Source: a virus. From it: 25,193 nt of DNA. Positions 10,321 through 18,091 of the stretch are shown in pieces. A program made the position numbers and the translations under genes. Under the pieces are notes generated by a model that saw only the letters and a program-made list of their open reading frames with translations, had not been told where the DNA came from and searched no databases. The stretch's first letter is position 1; each line of letters opens with the position of its first letter. Location: positions 1 to 25,193 of the IMG/VR virus record IMGVR_UViG_3300032087_002364; one strand, 5' to 3'.

Positions 10321-10756
10321 TAAATATATCTACCTCAAACGTCACAACCCAACCCGCTAAAAGATTTTCAAACCTATCTACAAAAGGCTCTATGTTAGGA
10401 GTACCTGATAACTGATATAAATTATCGTTTAAGTCTCCGTTGTTTAAGTCGTCTAATAAGCTTACTATTAAATCCTGCTGAGTATTAAATACGTCATGCT
10501 CGTTATTATTACCTATAAATAAATCTAACACGGGCTCTTTAGTTTCATCTACTAAGTCCATACAGATAATACTTACATTATAAGTAAGAACGTCGGGTGT
10601 ATATGATACATTATTAACCATGAAATGAGACAAAGGAAATATAGTCCTCTTTTGAAGGTCTACTCTCGTAATGTCTCCATAGGTTACAGTATTACAGAAG
10701 TCACTCTCTTTCAGTTTAGTCTGTATAGCTTTTAAAAAGTTGTAGAATCCCGTCAT
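10301..10756 (-). CDS. Tail terminator-like protein
   Basis: The 151-residue product has the layout of tail terminator/minor tail proteins of siphophages: an N-terminal helix (FYNFLKAIQTKLKESDF), then TVTYGDITRVDLQKRTIFPL, VLTYNVSIICMDLVDETKEP, and a helix containing TQQDLIVSLLDDLNN, ending in a strand WVVTFEVDIF. I recall the TIFPL...NVSI.CMD pattern from bacteroidetal phages. The gene overlaps its upstream neighbour by 4 bases and its downstream gp10-like neighbour by 20 bases. A ring protein that stops tube growth is the likely role; this is inferred from pairing with the gp10-like gene and overall pattern. Confidence 0.55.
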   Translation of the reverse strand: MTGFYNFLKAIQTKLKESDFCNTVTYGDITRVDLQKRTIFPLSHFMVNNVSYTPDVLTYNVSIICMDLVDETKEPVLDLFIGNNNEHDVFNTQQDLIVSLLDDLNNGDLNDNLYQLSGTPNIEPFVDRFENLLAGWVVTFEVDIFNDRDCE

Positions 10757-10986
10757 TTTTTATTCATTTTTTTATTTAAGTCTATAGCTTTATCTGTCTC
10801 AAAGGCTAAGTACATTAAACAAGCGTGTAACTTAAGCCTACTTATCTCGTCAAACCTTCTTATATCTCCCTGAGCTAAAGTATAGAGACCTCTGTAAGCT
10901 CCCCACTTCAGCCCAAAATTATTCACTTCTCCTGATACGTCGTATATCTCAGGATATAACTCTGTAATTCGTTTGTTAAAGTCCAA
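10753..10986 (-). CDS. Second part of a frameshifted tail-chaperone-like pair (GT analogue)
   Basis: This 77-residue frame has no ATG or GTG start; the only start-like codon is the TTG at 10986, lying directly on the T9 run. It overlaps the preceding 164-residue gene by 64 bases in the -1 frame. The product, with NNFGLKWGAYRGLYTLAQGD and KLHACLMYLAFETDKA, is helical and of the kind found as C-terminal extension in tail assembly chaperones. It is best read not as a separate gene but as the extension reached by -1 slippage at 10986-10992, giving a fusion of about 145 plus 77 residues. Independent initiation from TTG is the alternative. It ends overlapping the ATG of the tail-terminator-like gene by 4 bases. 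Confidence 0.6.
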   Translation of the reverse strand: MDFNKRITELYPEIYDVSGEVNNFGLKWGAYRGLYTLAQGDIRRFDEISRLKLHACLMYLAFETDKAIDLNKKMNKK

Positions 10987-11417
10987 AAAAAAACCTTCAT
11001 ACCTAACGCTATATCCACATCTACGTCTAACATTATCTGAGCGTACTTAGAGCTACCCTCGTAGTCTTCTATAAGATACTTAGAGCCTTGCTTCTTTATT
11101 ATAGGTCTATAAGCTACGGCCATAGCTCGGTTAAGTTCTTTGTCATCTGAGATGTACTTACACAAATCCTGATTCTCTCCGTAGGTTAAATCGTCGTCTA
11201 AATTAGGTATGAATCCATACTCTACTCCGTCATGAATAAAAGTCTGTTTAAATTCTCTATGCTCCTTATTAAACCACACCCTCATATCTTCTATAAGCTT
11301 AGTAGCTTCCTTATTCTTTAGTTTATTTATATTAAAGCCTACTAAAGTAGAAACACAAACCTCCTCAGGAGCCCCTTCAGGTAAGTTTAGATAGTCTATA
11401 TAGTTTTTGATTGTCAT
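10923..11417 (-). CDS. Tail assembly chaperone-like protein (G analogue)
   Basis: The 164-residue product includes YGFIPNLDDDLTYGENQDL, then NRAMAVAYRPIIKKQGSKYL, then a GMKVFFWTLTNELQ end. I recall this FIPNLD...TYGE..DL...MAV.YRPI pattern from a family of bacteroidetal and other phage proteins that sit just before a short helical frame; the arrangement and the slippery T-run near the 3' end suggest a tail assembly chaperone that binds the tape measure protein. After the slippery site about 18 more residues are read in the zero frame. It lies 35 bases after the large terminase gene rather than next to the tape measure gene, which is an unusual place. Function is inferred. Confidence 0.6.
   Translation of the reverse strand: MTIKNYIDYLNLPEGAPEEVCVSTLVGFNINKLKNKEATKLIEDMRVWFNKEHREFKQTFIHDGVEYGFIPNLDDDLTYGENQDLCKYISDDKELNRAMAVAYRPIIKKQGSKYLIEDYEGSSKYAQIMLDVDVDIALGMKVFFWTLTNELQSYILRYTTYQEK
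10986..10992 (-). other. Candidate -1 programmed frameshift site (T TTT TTT)
   Basis: Nine T residues (10985-10993 on the minus strand) follow ATGAAGG in the 164-residue gene. The seven T at 10992-10986 are phased X XXY YYZ for that gene. A -1 slip enters the next frame at TTG GAC, exactly where the 77-residue frame opens, and that frame lacks any good start codon of its own. This matches the geometry of lambda G/GT-type tail chaperone frameshifting. Confidence 0.6.
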
Positions 11418-11452
11418 ATTATTATAACGATGTTAAGTTGTTTTTATAGCGT

Positions 11453-12631
11453 CTACCAAATATGATACTCGCCTCTATTCTTATTCTCTAACATACTTAC
11501 AAAAGCATACCTCAAGGCATCTATACAATGGTTATAAGCATCTACAGGAATATTTAAAGTTACCCCCTCTCTTGTAACCTTCCAAATATAATTCTGAAGC
11601 TCTGTTATTAGGTTTTTACTTCGACTCGTAACTCTTATGCCGTTCTGATTTATTGCGTTTATTCCGTAGACTATAGAATCCCTGCCTTTTTTAACGCCTT
11701 CAATATTATGCCCGTAACTAAAAAGCTCGGCGATAGACTTAGGCTCTGAGGAGTCTGCAAAAATCATAGCTTCTTTAAGATGAGGGTTATCATTTATTAT
11801 ATCTGATATCTCTACATTATGAAGCCCTTTTTTATATAGAATCTCGTCGGCTATATACTCTCCGTTATAACTATAAAGAGCCACTAAAGAGGAAGGGTCA
11901 TTAGTAAAACCAAAATCTAAACCTACAGATAAAAGCTTAGCTCCTTCAGGAACTTTATCTATAATAGACCACTCTGTTACACATGCCCCCATTAAAGAGC
12001 CTATCTCTCCTAAGCCGTAGACACTCCACCAATTAGACCAATAATCAGAGCCTGCCTCAGCCTTAGCCTTTGCTATCTCAATCTCATCTATAATACTTTG
12101 AGGTAAAGCTTCGTTATCCTTATATGTTAGTTTAAGTAATTCTGAGTCGTCTTCAGTTAGTACTTCTGTATGAGCCCAAAATCTATTCGTAGGGTTAAAG
12201 TCTATCCAAATATCCCCGCTTGTCCTCATTGCTAATTGTTTATAAGAGTCAAAGGGTATGTTATTAGCTTCGTTAACGTATAAGTCAGTCCTACGAGCCC
12301 CTCTAAGCTTATCAGACTGCTCCACGCTAAAAAACTCTATATAAGAGCCGTTACTAAAAGTGTACTTCATTTCAGATTTATTTAGCTTACTCTCGCTAAA
12401 CCTACCTAAGCTCATCATAATTTTTAAGAAGTCTTTGTAAGCTCCTCTTTTTAGATGAGGTATAGACTCTGAGACTATACTTATTTCAGAGCCTTTTACC
12501 TTTATAGCTTTATCTATTAATATAGGCAGTATAGAGAAAGTCTTACCCGCTGACGAACCTCCCTGAATTACCTTCTTACGTTTAGTTAGTTTTAATAGCT
12601 TCTTTAAAGCTGTAGTAACCTTAAATGTCAT
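11453..12631 (-). CDS. terL: Terminase large subunit
   Basis: The 392-residue product is the packaging motor and headful or cos nuclease. The ATPase part has a Walker A motif GGSSAGKT (about residues 24-31), a Walker B-like DLYVNEAN (116-123) and the coupling region WIDFNPTNRFWAH. The nuclease part has the RNase H-like acidic residues in SVGLDFGFTND (Asp239), FADSSEPKSI (Asp293) and NHCIDALRYA (Asp371). The overall pattern is that of PBSX/Terminase_3-type large subunits, and the length is near normal for the family. The start overlaps the end of the small subunit-like gene by 11 bases. Its closeness to the sigma factor and terminator marks the beginning of the late operon. Confidence 0.95.
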   Translation of the reverse strand: MTFKVTTALKKLLKLTKRKKVIQGGSSAGKTFSILPILIDKAIKVKGSEISIVSESIPHLKRGAYKDFLKIMMSLGRFSESKLNKSEMKYTFSNGSYIEFFSVEQSDKLRGARRTDLYVNEANNIPFDSYKQLAMRTSGDIWIDFNPTNRFWAHTEVLTEDDSELLKLTYKDNEALPQSIIDEIEIAKAKAEAGSDYWSNWWSVYGLGEIGSLMGACVTEWSIIDKVPEGAKLLSVGLDFGFTNDPSSLVALYSYNGEYIADEILYKKGLHNVEISDIINDNPHLKEAMIFADSSEPKSIAELFSYGHNIEGVKKGRDSIVYGINAINQNGIRVTSRSKNLITELQNYIWKVTREGVTLNIPVDAYNHCIDALRYAFVSMLENKNRGEYHIW

Positions 12632-12944
12632 TTATAATATTATCTATGTTATCGTCATCTATTACCGCCTCCTCTGATACCTCGTCATAATCGATAGAAA
12701 AAATTGGCTGTTCTTGAAATACCCTTACGTCTTTAGTCTCTTTTGGTTTGCCGTAGAAGTATTCGTAAAACAACTTAATAAACTTAAAATCTCCTGAGGC
12801 TATACCCTCCTTAAGTTTTAAGAAGGCTGTCTGCTCTAAAGGTGTAAGTCTCTCTATCATCTTAATCTCCTCGCTTTTTGGCTTCCTGCCTGACACCCCT
12901 TTGTGGCCTCTGTTGAATTTTCGTCTATCTATTTTTTCGCTCAT
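12621..12944 (-). CDS. Terminase small subunit-like protein
   Basis: The 107-residue product starts with a basic region (KIDRRKFNRGHKGVSGRKPK), continues with two predicted helices (EIKMIERLTPLEQTAFLKL and FKFIKLFYEYFYGKPKE) and ends in a strongly acidic tail (DDDNIDNIINDI). The GRPKS-like start, ERLTPL and YGKPKE stretches match small proteins encoded immediately upstream of terL in bacteroidetal phages. DNA recognition for packaging is therefore likely. It overlaps terL by 11 bases. The assignment rests on position and general pattern, because terminase small subunits are poorly conserved. Confidence 0.7.
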   Translation of the reverse strand: MSEKIDRRKFNRGHKGVSGRKPKSEEIKMIERLTPLEQTAFLKLKEGIASGDFKFIKLFYEYFYGKPKETKDVRVFQEQPIFSIDYDEVSEEAVIDDDNIDNIINDI

Positions 12945-12982
12945 AAATAAAATCGATTAAATTTGTTAACGATATAGATAAT

Positions 12983-13420
12983 CTATATAGTACTGTTATA
13001 TTTATTAACTAACCGAGCTAAAGGATTATATATCTTTTTAACAAAAGAACATGATAGACAAGAGCTACCTAAGTTTACTTTAAAGACTCTCTCATATATC
13101 TCTCTCATTCTTAGCTGTTGTTTAGGAGTTATCTTTGTTGAGCCATGCATTACATTGTAGATAAAAATATAGTCCTCTTCTGTTAGAGGCTCTATAGGTT
13201 TACCATAGTATCTATTAAGCTCCTCGTGTCTCTCTTCGCAACCACAATCCTCCCCAAATAACTTTTTAACAAGATACTGAACCCCCGTTAGTTTAGTTAT
13301 GTCAGCTACTACGTCCCCGACTCCTTTGCTTTTTTGGTAGTTCTCCTTCCAATCTCTATACTCCTTAACTCTTTTGTCCAATGATAGATAATAAGCTTCG
13401 TCCTTTTTTTTACTCATCAT
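12983..13420 (-). CDS. Conserved phage protein with paired cysteine motifs
   Basis: The 145-residue product contains GVGDVVADITKLTGVQYLVKK followed directly by DCGCEERHEELN (about residues 58-69), and near the end SSCLSCSF. The four cysteines in two pairs could hold a zinc ion. I recall this GDxxAxxTKxTGI...CGCxxRxxxLN arrangement from bacteroidetal phages and prophages, encoded near the terminase genes, but know of no established function. The N-terminus is highly charged and basic. The ATG at 13420 overlaps the end of the coiled-coil peptide gene by 11 bases. A role in packaging or head-tail assembly is possible from its place alone. Confidence 0.65.
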   Translation of the reverse strand: MMSKKKDEAYYLSLDKRVKEYRDWKENYQKSKGVGDVVADITKLTGVQYLVKKLFGEDCGCEERHEELNRYYGKPIEPLTEEDYIFIYNVMHGSTKITPKQQLRMREIYERVFKVNLGSSCLSCSFVKKIYNPLARLVNKYNSTI

Positions 13421-13583
13421 TTTTATTTTTACAATTATTACTACAGTTTGATTCTAATTCTGATACCCTCTTTTGAAGTCTACCTACTTCATTGGCTAAG
13501 TTCTGAATAGTTACTACAGCGTCTACTACTACAGATTGAAGTTGAGATATCTCTTGTCTTTGTGTTAGTTTTTTAAGCTTCAT
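13410..13583 (-). CDS. Small coiled-coil protein
   Basis: A 57-residue frame begins at ATG 13583 and ends with TAA at 13410-13412, just inside the Cys-motif gene. The product has a heptad-like pattern (LQSVVVDAVVTIQNLANEVG, then LQKRVSELE) and two cysteines near the end (NCSNNCKN). It fills an otherwise empty 160-bp gap, and its 11-base overlap with the next gene suggests translational coupling. It is the first gene of the virion operon, after the sigma-factor terminator. Short coiled-coil proteins are frequent before terminases in phages, but no function can be given. Confidence 0.7.
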   Translation of the reverse strand: MKLKKLTQRQEISQLQSVVVDAVVTIQNLANEVGRLQKRVSELESNCSNNCKNKNDE

Positions 13584-13615
13584 TAATGTTTTTTTTATTT
13601 ATATATATCTATAAA

Positions 13616-13649
13616 ACGAATAAAAGAGGCAGGCGTTCACACCCGCCCC
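13616..13649 (-). terminator. Rho-independent terminator after the sigma factor gene
   Basis: On the minus strand a 10-bp GC-rich stem (arms 13640-13649 and 13626-13635, with G-U pairs) encloses a TGAA loop and is followed by TTTTATTCG. It starts 7 bases after the sigma factor stop codon. It separates the replication/regulation unit from the virion operon, whose promoter must lie between here and 13584. Confidence 0.85.
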
Positions 13650-13656
13650 TACCGTA

Positions 13657-14199
13657 TTATATTGTCTCTAAATATTCTAAGTAATCTTTACCTAAAGCTT
13701 CTCTTAATTTTTGCTTACACGCTTTTATAGTTGTGAATATAGATGTCTTAGATATCCCCGTATCGTCTGCGAGCTTCTGCATAGAATGAGTGCCCTCCTT
13801 ATATAGCTTAAATAATTGCTTATCGTACCAATGCCAAGAATTAACCTCTTTATTCATCTTATCTACTAAAGACTCAAAATCTTTATTAACCTCATCTATA
13901 ACGTTTACTATATAGGTTTCGTCTGCGTCTTTTACAAGTCTTTTAACTTCTCTTTGATTTATCCTTAAGTAGTCATAAGATACGCTTCTTATAGCTAAAT
14001 ACATATAAGACCTATTAATATCTCCTGAGTCAGATACTACAGAGTCAATCTTATTAGTATCTAATAGCTTTATGTAAGTATCTTGTACTATATCTTCAGC
14101 CTCAGAGACTCCGTTACTATTACTGATAAATGAATATGCCGTTTTAACCCATTGGGTATTTAATTCGCTTAATACTTTTATTTTTTCGTTTGTTACCAT
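13657..14199 (-). CDS. Sigma-70 family (ECF-like) RNA polymerase sigma factor
   Basis: The 180-residue product has region 2-like sequence with EAEDIVQDTYIKLL (about residues 33-46, the core-binding DxxQDxF-type motif), then SYMYLAIRSVSYDYLR, and a region 4-like helix-turn-helix QKLADDTGISKTSIFTTIK (about 141-159). Region 3 is missing, as in ECF sigma factors. The linker (90-125) is charged. It would direct host RNA polymerase to selected promoters. Its place just before the terminator and the virion operon suggests control of late transcription, which is inference. Similar small sigma-like proteins occur before terminase genes in other bacteroidetal phages. The start follows the nuclease gene by 13 bases. 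Confidence 0.75.
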   Translation of the reverse strand: MVTNEKIKVLSELNTQWVKTAYSFISNSNGVSEAEDIVQDTYIKLLDTNKIDSVVSDSGDINRSYMYLAIRSVSYDYLRINQREVKRLVKDADETYIVNVIDEVNKDFESLVDKMNKEVNSWHWYDKQLFKLYKEGTHSMQKLADDTGISKTSIFTTIKACKQKLREALGKDYLEYLETI

Positions 14200-14212
14200 G
14201 TTTTATATTATT

Positions 14213-14758
14213 TTATTTGGTTAAGTCATAAGTGTAAAACTCTACATTTTTTTTAAAGATTCTCATAAAGTTTTTATGGTTAGCTTTATGAATAGCCCTA
14301 TCTCTAAGTAAAGAAGGGTTAGGATTTGCAGTAAAGTAAGACTTAGGTTTTACCTGATAAGCTGAGGTACTACCTACTATATCTACAGAGTATTTCGAGT
14401 CCTCTTCATTAGTAGCGAATCTTATAGATTTATCTATCTTCTTTAGCTCCTTATAAGCCTTAGCCTCTTGCTGAAACCCTACCCACGTATCTATAACTAA
14501 CCTTTTATCTATATACTCCTTAGCTATACTTTCAGGTAAACTAAATTTATTCATAATATATTCCTTAGTCTCTGTTAGGTTTTTTAAGGACACTCTATTA
14601 TAATAGAAGAGTCTCCAACTTTTAACCGTCGGCTCTGCCTGAATTAAATATAACTCCTTTATAAGCCCCATAGTATAACCTACTCTGTTTGAGTAGAAAT
14701 GTTTATTGAGCTCTTTGCAGGCGTTTAGTTCTCTGAATTTTGCTTCTTTATTTTGCAT
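14213..14758 (-). CDS. PD-(D/E)XK nuclease, MjaI-like restriction endonuclease
   Basis: The 181-residue product has TWVGFQQEAKAY (Glu98), then SKYSVDIVG (Asp126) and AYQVKPKSY (Gln135-Val-Lys137), which together give an E...D...(Q)xK arrangement as in PD-(D/E)XK nucleases. The TWxG..xE and VD...YQ(V/I)KP combination reminds me of MjaI-type restriction endonucleases. It would cut DNA, but no methyltransferase is encoded nearby, so a standalone phage nuclease (host DNA attack, competitor exclusion or homing-like function) is more likely than a restriction-modification system. It overlaps the HNH gene upstream by 34 bases, indicating that the two nucleases are co-translated. Confidence 0.6.
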   Translation of the reverse strand: MQNKEAKFRELNACKELNKHFYSNRVGYTMGLIKELYLIQAEPTVKSWRLFYYNRVSLKNLTETKEYIMNKFSLPESIAKEYIDKRLVIDTWVGFQQEAKAYKELKKIDKSIRFATNEEDSKYSVDIVGSTSAYQVKPKSYFTANPNPSLLRDRAIHKANHKNFMRIFKKNVEFYTYDLTK

Positions 14759-15282
14759 ATTAAATCTTTATATCTTTTAGTTAGTTTTTTCTTATCCCAT
14801 TGTAGCGGGCTTAAGTCTGACTTCATTCTGTTAATCTCAGGGTGCAACGGCTGAAGGTTTGTATAATGACACCTCGCTCTCAAATCCTCTAAATCCTTAG
14901 CTTTTGAAAGTGGTTTAATATGGTCTATAACCCATGTCTCAGGCTTATCCCATGACATATAGTCTTTAAACTTTGACTCAAAGTGTTTGGATACCTCTCT
15001 CCAAGTAGCCCCGAGTAAAGCGTGAGCTCTACCTCCAAAGTTTATATTTTTATATTTAAAGGCGTTATAAGTTACACCTCTATACAAATTGCTTTTATAT
15101 ACAAGTTTGTTACTTCTCGAATAACTCCTTCTTTGTTTAAGTATCTTTAGTTTATTTCTCTTATAGTACTCTTTTAGATACTCCTTATTACAGTCTATAC
15201 ACTTAGACTGAAGACCTGAGCCTCTTCTCGGGTTAAACTTATCCTCAGGCAATATTAACCTACACGATGAACACTCTTTCAC
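14725..15282 (-). CDS. HNH endonuclease with N-terminal zinc ribbon
   Basis: The 185-residue product begins with a zinc finger, CSSC (Cys4, Cys7) and CIDC (Cys28, Cys31), followed by a basic linker (about 35-60). The HNH core is WVIDHIKPLSKA (Asp120-His121), CHYTNLQPLHPEINRMKSD (Asn142, His147, Asn151), with KYMSWD-like sequence before it (DYMSWDKPETW). Such proteins are common in phages as homing or packaging-associated nucleases. I chose the GTG start at 15282, which overlaps the upstream TGA in GTGA; the upstream ATG at 15284 leads directly to a stop. Overlap with both neighbours points to translational coupling. Confidence 0.85.
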   Translation of the reverse strand: MKECSSCRLILPEDKFNPRRGSGLQSKCIDCNKEYLKEYYKRNKLKILKQRRSYSRSNKLVYKSNLYRGVTYNAFKYKNINFGGRAHALLGATWREVSKHFESKFKDYMSWDKPETWVIDHIKPLSKAKDLEDLRARCHYTNLQPLHPEINRMKSDLSPLQWDKKKLTKRYKDLICKIKKQNSEN

Positions 15283-15725
15283 ATTTCTTTATTTAAGGTT
15301 AATTGTACCTTTAAAGCTATTTTAAAAGCTTCTAAGACCTTTTTATATGACTCGTAAGGTAAACTATTAAAAGCGTCTAAATAGTCTCTTAAATCGCCTA
15401 CTTTATCATTAAGTAATCTTAGCTCCGTTCTCGCCTCTTCTAATTCAATATCAGAAGGGCTTTTGTCTGATGCTAAACAGATGTACTTTTTCTTAAAGGT
15501 ATAATCCATTCTTAGCGAGTTAATAGCATTATCATATAATTTAACCGCTGAAGCGTGGTTCTTATATCCTAAATCTTTAGCTATAAAGTCAAAGCTCCTG
15601 CCGTGAATATCTCTATAATAAAGAGTGTAAAGCTCTCTACTCTCTATATACTTCCTAACCCTACTCTGTCTCCTAATATCATCTACATTAGTTAGCTCTT
15701 TAATTCTATCTTCTATTGTTACCAT
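15279..15725 (-). CDS. DnaA C-terminal-like DNA-binding protein
   Basis: The 148-residue product contains SRELYTLYYRDIHGRSFDFIAKDLGYKNHASAVKL, given here only in outline: residues about 28-62 resemble DnaA domain IV (helix-turn-helix followed by a basic helix, with K-N-H-A-S-A-V where DnaA has R-D-H-S-T-V). The C-terminal half (about 90-148) is a predicted helical, leucine-rich segment that might dimerise. A role in origin recognition is a reasonable guess, because the gene lies just after the helicase gene and overlaps it by 7 bases. It lacks an AAA+ domain, so it cannot act as a full DnaA. It could instead be a transcription regulator. Confidence 0.55.
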   Translation of the reverse strand: MVTIEDRIKELTNVDDIRRQSRVRKYIESRELYTLYYRDIHGRSFDFIAKDLGYKNHASAVKLYDNAINSLRMDYTFKKKYICLASDKSPSDIELEEARTELRLLNDKVGDLRDYLDAFNSLPYESYKKVLEAFKIALKVQLTLNKEM

Positions 15726-18091
15726 AGTTTTAATTGTTTATTGTATTTAATTAATTGTTTCTCGTTTGTTTTTATTTTAGCCTCTGACTTAAACCAACCA
15801 TCGACGCCCATGTAGGTAAAAGAGCCGAGCTCATCGCCATTAAATAAGCTGTTAAAAAGTAATAGAGAGTCATGTCTTCTAACTCCCTGCCCTTCAAAAT
15901 AACGCCAATTTACATTGTGGCATATTTTAGCCTCATGAAATGAGCAGTAGTTAAATAAAGCTGAAGGCTCTCTATTAAAAAACTTATCTATAAGAAACTC
16001 TATAGCCTGATAGCTTACTCCCGCCTTTTTGAGGTTATACTTCATGTTAGCTTTATATTGTGCCTCGCTATACTTCCCGTTATTAGAGTGTTTAGATATT
16101 AGATTTAAAAGAGTGTTTATTTTATCTTTATTTACTTTCCCTTCTCCGTAAAAGTTATCAGGTAATGCTTGCCCTACTGATGCGTATATAATTCGAGGGT
16201 TACACGCTTTTATATCATACTCCTGAACTGTTATCCTTAAAAAGTGACAAACCTCTATAATAGTACTCATGCTCATTTTTGTTAGTAGATTATAGTCTCT
16301 ACTGCCTATTAAGTTCTCAGGGAATATAGGCTCATCATTTATTAAAATAGATATTAATATTAAAGCGTCTCTCTGTAAATTGTCTTTGGATTTAGATATC
16401 TTATCTTTTAAATCTTTTAATCTCTTAGGAGAGTTTCTAAGAGCTCTTAATTCTTTTGACTTACTCTTAATATAGTTTGTCTTTAAAGCTTCTAAAAACT
16501 TCTCTAAATCTCCTGAGAAGGACTGTTTGAGTAACCTCATCTGTCTATCTGAAGCAAAGATTAAGTTTTTATCTTCATACTGCATATAATTAATAAAACT
16601 TAAATGAGTCTTATACTGAGAAGCGAAAGCGTCTATAAGTCTTTTTAGAGAATAGTTTTTCTTATAAGAGTCCTTAGGAGGATTAAATAAAAAATCCTTC
16701 TCATTAAGTTTGTTAAATAATATAGCTTCTCGGTTAATGTAGCAGTAGTATTCTACATTTCTTGTAGATATTAACTTAATGCCCTTAGATATTGATTTAG
16801 AGTCTATAAGCTTTATATTTCTATTAAGTAAAAAGGTCTTATACTCTTCAGCATGAATACCCTTGTTAATCATAACCTCCTTCTCTCTCTCAAGATTTAA
16901 CCTATCTTCGTTTATATAGTAGTCTACTCCTGAAGGATATACTACAGAATCTAATAAGCCTATAAACCTAAACTTATCCTCATTAGTTAAGTGATTAATA
17001 TTACTTAGCTTAGAGAATGAGCCCCAATTATTTTTATTGACCTTCTTAGAATTAATGACCTGAGATATAATCCAATCAATACTTTTTAATATATCTCTCT
17101 TTGGAGTCTTTGTATATGTAGCCGAATTATAGCCGTTTCTCGTTCTATTAATAGCCTGATATATATTACCAACGTTAAAGCCGTCTTCAGTCTCTACGCT
17201 TAAATCCTGAAAAAAATATACCCTTATGTTAGACTCTTCTATATCAAACCCTTCAAAAGCCTGAGAGCTACCTATAGTTAATTTAGAGCTTACATTATCA
17301 ATCTCAAATCTCTTACATATAGATTCTAATAAGCGAGAGCCTACCTTTAAGTCTGCTCTTAATACTCTTTTATTATCTGACGTCTCTTCTGAGAATTGAC
17401 TAATGACTGAGATAGAGTTTGTAAAAACTATAACGCTCTCATTCGTCTCTCTTAAATAATACTTAGCCTCCTCTATAACCTCTTCATAGTTATCATTACA
17501 TACTATATCGTATCTCCTATAGTAGGAGGTAGGTATTAAAGTTATATCCACTTTAGAAAATAATAGAGGTGTAGCTGATACTGTAGATATAGCTACGTCT
17601 TTAGATAACCAATCCTTACGTATCTTATCTAAAAATCCCCTTAATGAGTTTCTATATAAAGAACCTTGTATCGTGCTATGGTACTCATCTATTAATACCA
17701 TGCCTTTTTTGAGGTTTGATAAAGAGTTAAACATCTTCAAACACGTATCTGTAGTAGTGACTACTATCTCTGTATTAGGTAGTAAAAAGCTGTCTGAAGA
17801 GCCCGTACAAAAGAACTGAATATTGTTTTTAAAAGAAGCTCTGTTTTTTCTATAGCTCTCTTCTTTACTTAATACTACTTGTCTATTAGGAGCTATTAAT
17901 ATGTTAACGCTTCCTGATTTAGGAGTAGTAGTTAAAAAGGAGTGACTCATTCCTGAGCCTGCTATAGTTTTATCTATATGTAAAAGCTCCCCTTTTTTAA
18001 AACACTTTAAAAATACCTCCTTAGGTAGATACTTTGCGTTTAACTCCTCTTTACCTTCTTTGTTTATTGGATTGTATCTTATTACTTTCAT
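15719..18091 (-). CDS. SF2 DEAD/DEAH-type helicase with atypical P-loop
   Basis: The 790-residue product has motif I-like TIAGSGMSHSF (about residues 42-52), motif Ia-like NILIAPNR, DEYH (135-138, motif II), STVSATPLL (motif III, 169-177), SSQAFEGFDI (motif V, 275-284) and QAINRTRNG (motif VI, 312-320). This is the order of a superfamily 2 helicase, close in style to origin-binding-protein-type helicases. The canonical P-loop lysine is replaced by Met in GSGMS. Residues 340-790 contain no domain I recognise. It likely works in phage DNA replication. It is preceded by a 208-bp AT-rich intergenic region and followed by the DnaA-like gene, overlapping it by 7 bases. No polymerase or primase is visible in the window. 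Confidence 0.75.
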   Translation of the reverse strand: MKVIRYNPINKEGKEELNAKYLPKEVFLKCFKKGELLHIDKTIAGSGMSHSFLTTTPKSGSVNILIAPNRQVVLSKEESYRKNRASFKNNIQFFCTGSSDSFLLPNTEIVVTTTDTCLKMFNSLSNLKKGMVLIDEYHSTIQGSLYRNSLRGFLDKIRKDWLSKDVAISTVSATPLLFSKVDITLIPTSYYRRYDIVCNDNYEEVIEEAKYYLRETNESVIVFTNSISVISQFSEETSDNKRVLRADLKVGSRLLESICKRFEIDNVSSKLTIGSSQAFEGFDIEESNIRVYFFQDLSVETEDGFNVGNIYQAINRTRNGYNSATYTKTPKRDILKSIDWIISQVINSKKVNKNNWGSFSKLSNINHLTNEDKFRFIGLLDSVVYPSGVDYYINEDRLNLEREKEVMINKGIHAEEYKTFLLNRNIKLIDSKSISKGIKLISTRNVEYYCYINREAILFNKLNEKDFLFNPPKDSYKKNYSLKRLIDAFASQYKTHLSFINYMQYEDKNLIFASDRQMRLLKQSFSGDLEKFLEALKTNYIKSKSKELRALRNSPKRLKDLKDKISKSKDNLQRDALILISILINDEPIFPENLIGSRDYNLLTKMSMSTIIEVCHFLRITVQEYDIKACNPRIIYASVGQALPDNFYGEGKVNKDKINTLLNLISKHSNNGKYSEAQYKANMKYNLKKAGVSYQAIEFLIDKFFNREPSALFNYCSFHEAKICHNVNWRYFEGQGVRRHDSLLLFNSLFNGDELGSFTYMGVDGWFKSEAKIKTNEKQLIKYNKQLKLW

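Noticed and set aside
14213-15282. Complete restriction-modification system
   Set aside because: There are two nuclease genes but no methyltransferase motif in any neighbouring product.
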